Of a stretch of DNA of 64,000 nt, positions 45,466-53,595 are shown piece after piece. This stretch comes from Candidatus Hydrogenedentota bacterium. GTDB lineage: Bacteria; Hydrogenedentota; Hydrogenedentia; Hydrogenedentales; JAGMZX01. The stretch's first letter is position 1, and every line of letters starts with the position of its first letter. The position numbers and the translations under genes are program-made. The notes beneath the pieces are model-generated. The model did no database searches, was not told where the DNA came from, and worked only from the letters and a program-made list of their open reading frames with translations. Where the stretch lies: positions 1 to 64,000 of the forward strand of contig JAKQEQ010000029.1 in assembly GCA_029556545.1 (NCBI GenBank). The letters are read 5' to 3'.

Positions 45466-45564
45466 GACTCTTGTCCCCCGAGTTATCGCCGTTTCTTACC
45501 CTACCAGACATTTCCATTGGTTGGTGGCGTGCAGACCGCCCCTATACAAATCAAACCATGGTAT

Positions 45565-45593
45565 TTTCTACCATTCTTGCTGGAGAATGTCAA
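45565..45593 (-). promoter_or_regulatory. Sigma-70-type promoter of the zincin lipoprotein gene
   Basis: On the minus strand TTGACA (45593-45588) is followed after 17 bases by TAGAAA (45570-45565). Transcription should start near 45558, ~93 bases before the ATG. Confidence 0.7.
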
Positions 45594-45614
45594 TACTGAA
45601 ATTATATTCAGTAT
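45593..45614. promoter_or_regulatory. Palindrome touching the -35 box
   Basis: ATACTGAA and TTCAGTAT form a perfect eight-base inverted repeat around ATTATA. It lies immediately upstream of, and touches, the -35 box. Such a position suits an activator, or a repressor that blocks sigma. Confidence 0.55.
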
Positions 45615-45837
45615 ATTGCTTCCGGCTTGATCAATAAGGCGCGGGGGTATGTGTTGACTTGCTTCTTGTCTCGTCCGCCCTCGCGGAATGCCGACTCACG
45701 CGCGGTAAGTCTGCGAATAGGTCCAAATGACTGGGCGCGGCGTGGAGCACTACCGCGCCGGGCCGGGTATTCGGTAGAATAGCCGTCCGCCGTCGCGTGC
45801 GGCGGCTTCACACGCTTGGCGATTACGGGAGCGGACT

Positions 45838-47787
45838 ATGAGTACGGGAGTGGAAACGTTCGAGTTCCAGACGGAGGCGCGGCAGCTTCTGGACCTCATG
45901 ATTCACTCGATTTACTCGAACAAGGAGATTTTCCTCCGCGAGTTGATCTCGAACAGTTCGGACGCGCTGGACAAGCGCCGCTTCGCGGCCATCCACGCGC
46001 CCGAGTTGCTGCAGGCGGACACGCAATTGGCCATTCGCGTCGACGTGGACAAGGCACGGCGCACGATCGCGGTGGCGGACAACGGGATCGGCATGACGCG
46101 GCAGGAAGTCATCGACCTCATCGGCACGATCGCGAAATCGGGGACCCAGGAGTTTCTGAAAGCGCTCAAGGCCGCCAAGGCCGAGGACGTGCCGCCCGAA
46201 CTTATCGGCCAGTTCGGCGTCGGCTTCTACTCGTGCTTCATGGTGGCGGAGAAGGTCGAGTTGCTGACCCGCCACGTCGGCGAGGAGACGGCCACGCGCT
46301 GGGAGTCGCGCGGCGAGGGCACCTACGCGATCGAGGCCGCGGAACGGCCCGAACCGGGCACGACGGTCACGGTGCATCTCAAAGCGGCGGACGAAGAGGA
46401 GGGGGTCGGCGATTTCACGGACGAGTGGGTGATCAAGCGCATCGTGAAACGGTACTCGGATTTCGTGGCGTACCCGATCCGCATGGACGTCGAGCGCACG
46501 CGGTCCGATCATGACGACGCGGGCAAGCCCGTCCCCGGCACGGAAAAGAAGGTCGTCGAAACCGAGGCGCTGAACTCGATGAAGGCCATCTGGCTGCGCG
46601 ACAAGGACGCGGTCGGCGAGGAGGAGCATAACGAGTTCTACAAGCACGTCTCGCACGACTGGAATGATCCGCTCACGCGCATCCAGGCGAAGATCGAGGG
46701 GACGCTCGAATATCGGATGCTCCTGTACGTGCCGTCGAGGGCGCCGTTCGACCTGTATTACATCGGCGGGTCGCGCCATGGCGTGCATCTGTACGTGAAG
46801 CGAGTCTTCATTATGGACGACTGCAAGGAACTGCTCCCGGAGTACCTGCGCTTTCTCCGGGGCGTCGTCGATTCGGAGGACCTCCCCCTCAACATCTCGC
46901 GCGAAATGCTCCAGAAGGACCGCCAGACCGAGCGCATGCGCCGCGGCATCACGGCGAAGGTGCTCGATGCGCTCGGGCGCATGCGCGACGCCGAACCGGA
47001 GAAGTTCCAGACCTTCTGGCGCGAGTTCGGGCGCACCCTCAAGGAGGGCCTCTTCCAGGACGCGGAAAACCGCGAGAAACTGCTCGACCTGTGCCAGTTC
47101 GCGTCGACCGCCGACCCGACGAACCTGACGCGGCTCGACGCTTACGTGGACCGCATGCCGCCGGATCAGGACGCCGTCTACTACCTCACGGGCACGACGC
47201 GCGCAAAGGCCGAGCAGTCGCCGCATATCGAGGCGTTCCGCGAGAAGGGCTTCGAGGTCCTCCTGCTCACGGACCCCGTGGACGAGGTCTGGACCCAGGC
47301 CGTCTTCGAGTACCGGGACAAGCCGTTCCGATCGATCACCAAGGGCGCGGTCGAACTCGGCTCAGAGGAGGACAGGAAACAGGCGGAGGACGCGCGCAAG
47401 GAGAAGGAACAGTCCTATGCGTCGTTGCTCGAATTCCTTAAGGATAAACTGGCGGACGAAGTAAAGGACGTGCGGCTTTCGAGCCGATTGACCCAGTCGC
47501 CCGCGTGCCTCGTCGGCGACCCGAGCGACCTGAGCCCCCAACTCGAACAAATGATGCGCGCCCTCGGGCATGACGCGCCGAAGGTCAAGCGCATTCTCGA
47601 ACTGAACCCGAGTCACCCCGTACTCGAACGGCTGCACGCGCGCTTCGAACGGGACCGGAACGACCCCGCCATCGCCGAGTGCGCGGAACTCCTCTACGGG
47701 CAGGCGCTGCTCGCCGAGGGCAACGCCCCGTCGGACCCCGCGCGCTTCGGCAAACTCGTGGCGGAATGGATGGCGAAATCGTTGTAA
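45838..47787 (+). CDS. htpG: Hsp90-family chaperone HtpG
   Basis: A 649-residue cytoplasmic Hsp90 chaperone. The GHKL ATPase domain is complete: KEIFLRELISNSSDALDKR, VADNGIGMTRQEVIDLIGTI, GQFGVGFYSCFMVAEKVEL and the C-terminal catalytic Arg loop. The middle domain has LYVKRVFIMDDCKELLPEYL and VDSEDLPLNISREMLQKDR, and the C-terminal dimerisation domain ends LVAEWMAKSL. Length fits the family. The ATG follows GGGAGCGG. No heat-shock operator is visible upstream. The DUF3748 gene lies 42 bases downstream and may be co-transcribed. Confidence 0.96.
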   Translation: MSTGVETFEFQTEARQLLDLMIHSIYSNKEIFLRELISNSSDALDKRRFAAIHAPELLQADTQLAIRVDVDKARRTIAVADNGIGMTRQEVIDLIGTIAKSGTQEFLKALKAAKAEDVPPELIGQFGVGFYSCFMVAEKVELLTRHVGEETATRWESRGEGTYAIEAAERPEPGTTVTVHLKAADEEEGVGDFTDEWVIKRIVKRYSDFVAYPIRMDVERTRSDHDDAGKPVPGTEKKVVETEALNSMKAIWLRDKDAVGEEEHNEFYKHVSHDWNDPLTRIQAKIEGTLEYRMLLYVPSRAPFDLYYIGGSRHGVHLYVKRVFIMDDCKELLPEYLRFLRGVVDSEDLPLNISREMLQKDRQTERMRRGITAKVLDALGRMRDAEPEKFQTFWREFGRTLKEGLFQDAENREKLLDLCQFASTADPTNLTRLDAYVDRMPPDQDAVYYLTGTTRAKAEQSPHIEAFREKGFEVLLLTDPVDEVWTQAVFEYRDKPFRSITKGAVELGSEEDRKQAEDARKEKEQSYASLLEFLKDKLADEVKDVRLSSRLTQSPACLVGDPSDLSPQLEQMMRALGHDAPKVKRILELNPSHPVLERLHARFERDRNDPAIAECAELLYGQALLAEGNAPSDPARFGKLVAEWMAKSL

Positions 47788-47829
47788 CCGCGGTGGCGGG
47801 CACGAGTACGAAATTGGTGGGAGACACGG

Positions 47830-49200
47830 ATGATCATGTTATGTGTACTTGCATTTTCGCTGGGGGCGTCTCCGGCCTTGCCGGAAGAGGTCCAGATAAC
47901 CTCGACGCCGAAGAACCACAATCTAGACAGCAATGACAACTTCTCCGCGGATGGGCGGTTGCTTTGCTATGACACGCGCGAGGGTGTCGGGCCGGGCATC
48001 GGTAATAGCCAAAGCATCGAGATGGTCGAGATCGCCACGGGCCGCGAGACGGTGCTCTACGCGCCGCGCGAGACGCGCACCTCGCCGGATGAAACCCGCT
48101 CCGCGCCCGGCGTGGGCGCGGTGTCGTTCTCGCCCACGGCGCACAAGGTCGCGTTCATCCACGGACCGCTTGTCCAGGAAGTTGCCGCCCTCGGCTACTA
48201 CGGCAAACCGAACCGGCGCGGCGCGGAGGTCGTCGCCGACGGGAGCGGCGCGTTGACGTGGCTCGATTGCCGCGATACGGCCACCGACCGCGACACGCTC
48301 CCGGGCGCGCACCGCGGCGGCACGCACCGCCACGAATACAGCCTCGACGGCAAGCGCGTCGGGTTCACCTATGACGACGCCCTGCTCCCGCAATACGGGC
48401 GCACCATCGGTTACATGGAGGCGCACCCGGACGCGCCCGGCGACGCCTCGCACTACTTCGCCGTCCTCGTCCCGGTCGCGCCCGCGGGCGCGGCGAAGCC
48501 CGGTGACATCGAGACTGCCCTCGGCGATTCGTGGGTCGGGCGCGAGGGCCGCGTGCGCGCCTTCATCGGCAAGGTCCGCGAGGACGACGGCGAAACCTAC
48601 ACCGAATCACTGTTCACCGTAACGATCCCGCCCGACGTCGATATCACGACGGCGGACGCCGGCAGCCCCGCGCGATATCCCGCGCCGCCCAAGGGCGTCA
48701 GCGTCCGGCGGATCACCCACACATGGGCCGGCGGCATCGTGCGCGGCTCTTACGCGGGCGACCGCATCGCGTATTACGGCAAAGACGCCGAGGGCCGCAC
48801 CCAAATCTTTGTCGTCCCCACGGACGGGTCCGACCGCGACCCGGACCCCGCAAAGCGGCCCGTCCAGGCGACGTTGCTGCCCGAGGGCGCGGCGGCGGGG
48901 CTGCGATGGCATCCCTCGGGCAACACGCTCTTCTGCGCCAGCAACAGCGCCATCGCGGCCGTATGCGTCGCGCCCGGCCCGCGCTTCGGCGAAGTTGTGT
49001 TTCTCACGCCGGAGGACGGCGTGCCGCGCACGAACATCGTCGCATCGCCGGACGGCAAACGCCTCGCCTACAACAAGCCCGTGCCCGCGTGCGACCCCGA
49101 CGGCAAACGCCTCTTCAACTACAAGGGAGAGGACTTCCTCCAGATTTTCGTGGTCGATTTTCCGGACGACGACGGCGACGGCATCGCCGACGCCAAGTAG
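47830..49200 (+). CDS. Exported DUF3748 (YidR-like) beta-propeller protein
   Basis: A 456-residue protein. The N-terminal ~18 residues form a signal peptide (IMLCVLAFSLGASPALPEE). The rest is a WD40/TolB-like propeller with repeated DNFSADGRLLCYDTREG, GAVSFSPTAHKVAFIHG, EYSLDGKRVGFTYDDALLPQ and IVASPDGKRLAYNKPVPA segments, matching the DUF3748 group. The end, DFPDDDGDGIADAK, looks like a Ca2+-binding Dx-D repeat. Function in this family is not established; carbohydrate or oligopeptide binding has been suggested by fold only. It follows htpG by 42 bases, and the TauE-like gene starts 13 bases after its stop. Confidence 0.82.
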   Translation: MIMLCVLAFSLGASPALPEEVQITSTPKNHNLDSNDNFSADGRLLCYDTREGVGPGIGNSQSIEMVEIATGRETVLYAPRETRTSPDETRSAPGVGAVSFSPTAHKVAFIHGPLVQEVAALGYYGKPNRRGAEVVADGSGALTWLDCRDTATDRDTLPGAHRGGTHRHEYSLDGKRVGFTYDDALLPQYGRTIGYMEAHPDAPGDASHYFAVLVPVAPAGAAKPGDIETALGDSWVGREGRVRAFIGKVREDDGETYTESLFTVTIPPDVDITTADAGSPARYPAPPKGVSVRRITHTWAGGIVRGSYAGDRIAYYGKDAEGRTQIFVVPTDGSDRDPDPAKRPVQATLLPEGAAAGLRWHPSGNTLFCASNSAIAAVCVAPGPRFGEVVFLTPEDGVPRTNIVASPDGKRLAYNKPVPACDPDGKRLFNYKGEDFLQIFVVDFPDDDGDGIADAK

Positions 49201-49213
49201 CCGGAGCACGCGT

Positions 49214-50041
49214 GTGTTTTCCGAATTCATCGAGCCGGGCGTCCCGCACGTCGTCTTCTGGCTCTTCGTCGGGCTCGCGATCATCATTCAGGGCATCAGC
49301 AAGTCCGGCTTCGCCGGCGGCGCGGGCATACTTTCGCTGCCGCTGATGATGCTCGTCATGCCCGTCAACCTCGTCGCCGCCACATTGTTGCCGCTGCTGA
49401 TCCTCTGCGACTTCAACGCCATCTACCATCACCGCCGGAACAAGGACTGGGAGAAGATTCTGCGCATCTACATCCCGGCTATTGTCGGCATCGTGCTCGG
49501 CGCGCTCGTGTGGTGGTGGGTCGGGCGACAGGGCGTCGAGCGCTACAGCCTGCCCATCAAGCGATTTGTCGGCGTCATCGCGATCCTCTTCGCGTTCTAC
49601 ATCGTCGCGAGAGAGGCGTCCATGGCCTGGGTCGAGCGACACCGCCCCGGCCCGGTCGCGGCCTGGATCTCCGGCGTGTCCGCCGGGTTCACCTCGACCA
49701 TCGCCCACGCTGCCGGGCCGATAGTGAGCCTCTACATGTTCGCGCAGGGCATGGGCAAGTCCCTTTTCGTCGGCACCGTCGCCTGGACCTTCACGCTGAT
49801 CAACCTCACCAAGCTCCCCTTCTACATCAGCGTCGGCCTCGTCGATTTCCACGTCCTCGCCTTCGACGCCCTCCTCGTCCCCCTGATCCCCATCGGGTCC
49901 TACCTCGGCCACTGGATGCACTTCCGCGTCTCCGAAAGCGCCTTCAACCGCGTCATCATGGCCCTGACCCTCATCGCCGGAATCCAACTCGTGCTCAACG
50001 TCAATCTGATTCACCTGCTGCTCGTCCGGCTCTTCGGATAG
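49214..50041 (+). CDS. TauE/SafE (TSUP) family permease
   Basis: A 275-residue membrane protein with eight hydrophobic segments, typical of the TSUP family. SKSGFAGGAGILSLPLMM is the conserved first half motif (G-x-GGG type), and VSAGFTSTIAHAAGPIVSL repeats it in the second half. The GTG at 49214 follows GGAG by seven bases. Members transport sulfite, sulfonates or organic anions; which here cannot be told. The gene follows the DUF3748 gene closely and probably shares its transcript. Confidence 0.85.
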   Translation: MFSEFIEPGVPHVVFWLFVGLAIIIQGISKSGFAGGAGILSLPLMMLVMPVNLVAATLLPLLILCDFNAIYHHRRNKDWEKILRIYIPAIVGIVLGALVWWWVGRQGVERYSLPIKRFVGVIAILFAFYIVAREASMAWVERHRPGPVAAWISGVSAGFTSTIAHAAGPIVSLYMFAQGMGKSLFVGTVAWTFTLINLTKLPFYISVGLVDFHVLAFDALLVPLIPIGSYLGHWMHFRVSESAFNRVIMALTLIAGIQLVLNVNLIHLLLVRLFG

Positions 50042-50147
50042 CGCGCGCGGAAGTTCGTAGTCCAGGCTTCAGCCTGCAAGTCAGCCTTAAGGCCGCACTC
50101 TGGACGGGGCCGCGCGCAATCGCGGACACAAAGCACGAGAACACAGA

Positions 50148-50168
50148 GACGGCAGCACTGCTGCCGTC
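50148..50168. terminator. Hairpin between convergent genes
   Basis: GACGGCAG and CTGCCGTC enclose CACTG in the 170-base gap between the TSUP gene and the CHRD protein gene. It could stop transcription from both sides. The gap also holds a CACAGAG-type simple repeat and the phrase AGTCCAGGCTTCAGCCTG, both typical of interspersed repeats. Confidence 0.5.
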
Positions 50169-50211
50169 CCTATGAGTCATCTCCGTGTTCTTCGTTCCTC
50201 TGCGGTAATCC

Positions 50212-53172
50212 TTACGCCGCCAGACCGGGGCAGAAGCCGTCTTCCGTCCCTTCGCCGGGGCAGGGATAGTACCCGCCGATGTTGTAGAACTGAATGATTC
50301 GCAGCAACTCCGTCAGCGTAATGGTCCAACTCGGCCCGCCGCCGTCATAGTCCGAGGCGTGGGGCGGACAACTCTGATTCGCGCCGGGGCCCGGCACAAA
50401 ACCGTCTTCCGTGCTCGACGGGTCGTCCGCGCAGTGGAACCCGCCCGAGTTATAGAACTGGATCACCCGAAGCAACTCGGTCAGGTTGATCTGGAAATCG
50501 CCGTCCTGGTCGCCCGTATGCACGCCGGACTCGCCCTCACCCTCGCCTTCGCCTTCACCCTCGCCTTCGCCTTCGCCCTCTCCTTCGCCCTCTCCTTCGC
50601 CTTCGCCTTCACCTTCGCCTTCGCCTTCGCCCTCGCCCTCACCCTCGCCTTCGCCCTCACCCTCGCCTTCGCCTTCACCCTCGCCTTCGCCTTCACCTTC
50701 GCCTTCACCTTCGCCCTCGCCGCCGATGACCGGGCAGTCGATGTCCGCGCGAATCTGACCCGCCGGGTTCGCCGCGCTGTGGACGTTGATGTAGTGGCCG
50801 AAGGTCACGCTGTTATACTGCTCGATGGTCAGCACGAACTCGATCGGGCTCGTCGCGTCGCCCAGATTGATGACGATGGGGCCCGGCGCGCCCGGCGGGG
50901 CCTGGTGGATATGCGCCGAGATCGGACTCACCACGTCGTGAACGACCCGCAGCAGCACCGTATCATTCGGCAGCAGCGTAAAGGTGGCCGTGCCCGTCGC
51001 GCCCGTCATCGGGCTGGGCGTGGGCACTTCCTGGCTCTCATCCAGGAATTCCGTGCAGACGACGATGCCCTCGCCTTCGCCCTCGCCTTCGCCTTCACCT
51101 TCACCCTCGCCTTCACCTTCGCCCTCGCCTTCGCCCTCGCCTTCGCCCTCGCCCTCGCCTTCGCCTTCGCCTTCGCCTTCGCCCTCGCCTTCACCGCCCA
51201 TGCAGGAAATCTGCCCGCGGATGTCGCCGTTGGGCGTCGTGTCGCCCGACGTCAACTCAACGTAAAGCCGTCCCTCGATCATGGCCTCGATGATTTCGAG
51301 ATTTACCACTACCGTCTTGACGATCGGACTGATGCAGTCCACGAGGTCGATAACGACTGGCCCATTCTCTCCCGGCAAACCTTCATGCACGCGACAGGTC
51401 CAAGGATCCGGGATGTCGTGCGTGATTTCAAAGGTAGCGTCGAAGGTCGTCGGGTCGACGGTGACCATGCCGACGCCGGAATTTGAGGTCCCGGACGGCG
51501 GCACGACCATATCCGCCCCGAGCGCGAAGTCGCAGCTCAGGGTCTCGTCCGGCAGGAACTGCCCGGCAACGCCGTACAGGCCCGGCTCGCCGATCTCGAT
51601 CGAGACGGTCGGATCCGCCGTGGGCAACGAGTAGGGGGTAACCGGGACCCAATGCCCCATGTCGGGGTCGTATTTCACCGGGGTGATACAGCCGGGCGCG
51701 AACAGTTCCCCGAGCGCCGCCGGCGCGGCCGGTAGTTCGAGCAGCGCCTTCGGGTCCACGGGCCCGGGAGGAGTCAACACATCCACCGCGTAATACACCT
51801 TGTTGATGGTCGGGCACGCGCCGGTTTCCGCCTTCACCATCATGATGGCGCCGTTATTCGGAATGACGGACACGTCCGTCAGTATCGGCGCCAGCAAGAT
51901 CGGGTCCGGCGTGGAGAGGTTGACGTAGGATGTGATGCTCGCGCCGCCGGGGCTCTGCGTCTGGATGGGCACGTTCACGTCGAACGGCAGGGGCGCATCA
52001 TCGAAAACGATTTCTTCGAGGCCCGACAGATCAAGGGCCTTGCCGCCGCCGCTGTCCGGGCACTCGACCTCCGGCTTGTATTGCGCCTTGCGGCCCGTGC
52101 CCGGCTCCGCCCAGAAGACCTGGAAGCAAAGCCAGATACACTTGCCCGCGGGTATGGTCGCCGGATTGGGTTGTTGCTGGACAATCGCCGTATCGCCGAA
52201 GACCTTGCTCCAGTTCACGTGTACGGCCACGTCGTGCTTGTTGTAATTGCATATCTTGATGCAGAATCGCGCGCCTTCGTTGCCCACGATCACCCGGTCC
52301 GGCATCCACTTGATCTCGATCTTATCGCACGGGTCCTCACCTTCGCCTTCGCCCTCGCCTTCGCCCTCACCCTCACCCTCGCCCTCGCCTTCGCCTTCAC
52401 CACCACCGCCGCCACCACCGCCCTTCTTCACGCCAAGCCCCCAACCTTGCCAGAAGTAGTCCTCCGTTTCGCCCGTGGCAAACCCGCCCCCAGGGCCGCT
52501 GCCGTCCCAGCCGCTCACGCCGAACTCCCCGGCGCTCAAGGAAGACTGGGTCAAGGTCAACCGGAACCACGTGGGATAGGCGAACAGCAGCCCGCTGCCC
52601 CACCCGAACGCCGGCAATACGAAATCCTTGGTTTCTCCGGGCGCGATATCGGTCGGCACGCTGAATTGAAAGTTCTTGACGACCCATTCATCCACCGGGT
52701 TACCCAGGCCGTCGATATATCGCTCCCATTCCCCGTCCTGGTTCAGGTCCGCCGCCATATTGATGTGCCGCGTCCCCGAGGGAGCCCCCGCCGGGATGGT
52801 CACCCGCACGCGCGTGAAGCAGGGCACGGGAATCTGGACCACCAGGAAGAAGAACCCGACAAAACCATCGTCGAAGAAGTCGCGATTGATTACCTTCGCC
52901 GCCGATTCGCCGTCCACCAGGGTTCCCAGCGCTTCCTGGGTCAAGTTCAGGTGATACGGTCCCGTTCTGCCGGGAAATACTGTATTGCCTGTCGGGTTCT
53001 TCGTCGGGTAGTGCCCCTTGGTGAACCCGAACTGCCCCGACCCCGTCTGGTCCGGCGCGTCCCCATAATCCGCGTCCTGCGCCCAGACGACACCGCTCAG
53101 CCCAAGCACGCAGGCCACGACCATGGCGAATGCACTCAGACTCCGCGAATGATGATTAAACTTATCAGTCAT
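50212..53172 (-). CDS. Exported protein with two CHRD domains, (Gly-Glu)n linkers and paired FYN module
   Basis: A 986-residue exported protein. The ATG at 53172 follows GAGGAGG; the signal peptide ends GLSGVVWAQD. The first ~240 residues are beta-rich, including DFFDDGFVGFFFL and the Ca2+-type NQDGEWERYIDG, and end in a Gly-run and (Gly-Glu)n linker (~256-278). A second region contains Cys-rich and Ig-like parts. Two CHRD domains follow, each with the 'H-x-G-x-x-G-x-x-G-P-V' core: CRVHEGLPGENGPVVIDL and AHIHQAPPGAPGPIVINL, separated by a (Gly-Glu)n linker (~658-702). A third linker (~817-881) leads to the paired LLRVIQFYN/LLRIIQFYN module. The role is unknown; CHRD domains are found in many exported bacterial proteins. 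Confidence 0.83.
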   Translation of the reverse strand: MTDKFNHHSRSLSAFAMVVACVLGLSGVVWAQDADYGDAPDQTGSGQFGFTKGHYPTKNPTGNTVFPGRTGPYHLNLTQEALGTLVDGESAAKVINRDFFDDGFVGFFFLVVQIPVPCFTRVRVTIPAGAPSGTRHINMAADLNQDGEWERYIDGLGNPVDEWVVKNFQFSVPTDIAPGETKDFVLPAFGWGSGLLFAYPTWFRLTLTQSSLSAGEFGVSGWDGSGPGGGFATGETEDYFWQGWGLGVKKGGGGGGGGEGEGEGEGEGEGEGEGEGEGEDPCDKIEIKWMPDRVIVGNEGARFCIKICNYNKHDVAVHVNWSKVFGDTAIVQQQPNPATIPAGKCIWLCFQVFWAEPGTGRKAQYKPEVECPDSGGGKALDLSGLEEIVFDDAPLPFDVNVPIQTQSPGGASITSYVNLSTPDPILLAPILTDVSVIPNNGAIMMVKAETGACPTINKVYYAVDVLTPPGPVDPKALLELPAAPAALGELFAPGCITPVKYDPDMGHWVPVTPYSLPTADPTVSIEIGEPGLYGVAGQFLPDETLSCDFALGADMVVPPSGTSNSGVGMVTVDPTTFDATFEITHDIPDPWTCRVHEGLPGENGPVVIDLVDCISPIVKTVVVNLEIIEAMIEGRLYVELTSGDTTPNGDIRGQISCMGGEGEGEGEGEGEGEGEGEGEGEGEGEGEGEGEGEGEGEGEGEGIVVCTEFLDESQEVPTPSPMTGATGTATFTLLPNDTVLLRVVHDVVSPISAHIHQAPPGAPGPIVINLGDATSPIEFVLTIEQYNSVTFGHYINVHSAANPAGQIRADIDCPVIGGEGEGEGEGEGEGEGEGEGEGEGEGEGEGEGEGEGEGEGEGEGEGEGEGEGEGEGEGEGEGEGESGVHTGDQDGDFQINLTELLRVIQFYNSGGFHCADDPSSTEDGFVPGPGANQSCPPHASDYDGGGPSWTITLTELLRIIQFYNIGGYYPCPGEGTEDGFCPGLAA
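50527..50723 (-). repeat. GGNGAR hexamer repeat, longest tract
   Basis: Over thirty six-base units encode (Gly-Glu)n between the second CHRD domain and the FYN module. The + strand reads as a Ser-Pro repeat with no gene features. Confidence 0.9.
51064..51197 (-). repeat. GGNGAR hexamer repeat between the CHRD domains
   Basis: About 22 six-base units encode the (Gly-Glu)n linker joining the two CHRD domains. Confidence 0.9.
52336..52406 (-). repeat. GGNGAR hexamer repeat near the N-terminal domain
   Basis: About eleven units encode a (Gly-Glu)n linker that directly follows a run of Gly codons. Confidence 0.85.
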
Positions 53173-53595
53173 GACACGTCCTCCTCGTGGGAAAATAGTT
53201 TTTTCCCTACCCTTGCAACCAGTGCCTCTCCAACCTGTCAGCCAACGTAACCCCACACTTGCAAAGGAGTTACAACTATATCAGGAACGAAAAACAAATG
53301 CGCACTTCCCGTTGGTACCGCCTTCCATCACCGTCATACTGCAACTTAAATGTACCCGATGCCGCATCGCTTTGTCAACATGTTTTAGCCTTATTTCCAG
53401 ATCGGGGCCTGCCACAGACCTTACTCCGGACCGGCGACGCGTGCCTGCTTGGCTCCCCACAGCTACGCCAACCCACCTCGCCGCGTCGCTCCGTATCGGT
53501 GGCGCTTCGCCGCGGGATGCAACGCGACGGTGTGATATCCTAGAATGGCGGGGGAGGAGGGGACCACGATATGGGTTGTGTGAGGGAAGCGGCTC
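53173..53595. other. Intergenic region between divergent genes
   Basis: These 423 bases contain the CHRD gene promoter on the minus strand (53349-53378) and its leader. No promoter for the + strand kinase stands out, and no gene is visible. Confidence 0.5.
53349..53378 (-). promoter_or_regulatory. Sigma-70-type promoter of the CHRD protein gene
   Basis: TTGACA (53378-53373) and TACATT (53354-53349) on the minus strand are separated by 18 bases. The leader to the ATG is ~170 bases. Both boxes are the same as those upstream of the InlB-repeat gene. Confidence 0.65.

Larger units (their letters stand above)
45466..45837. other. Intergenic region between divergent genes
   Basis: These 372 bases separate the zincin lipoprotein gene from htpG. 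They hold an AT-rich patch with the lipoprotein promoter and palindrome (45565-45614). I see no CIRCE (TTAGCACTC) heat-shock element before htpG, and no gene. Confidence 0.5.

Noticed and set aside
45655-45837. Heat-shock operator before htpG
   Set aside because: No CIRCE or sigma-32-like boxes with acceptable spacing were found.
50527-50723. Possible CRISPR-like array
   Set aside because: The periodicity is six bases, there are no spacers, and the tract lies in frame inside a gene.
50486-50758. Ser-Pro repeat open frame on the + strand
   Set aside because: It is the opposite strand of the (Gly-Glu)n linker of the CHRD protein; no start site or family support.
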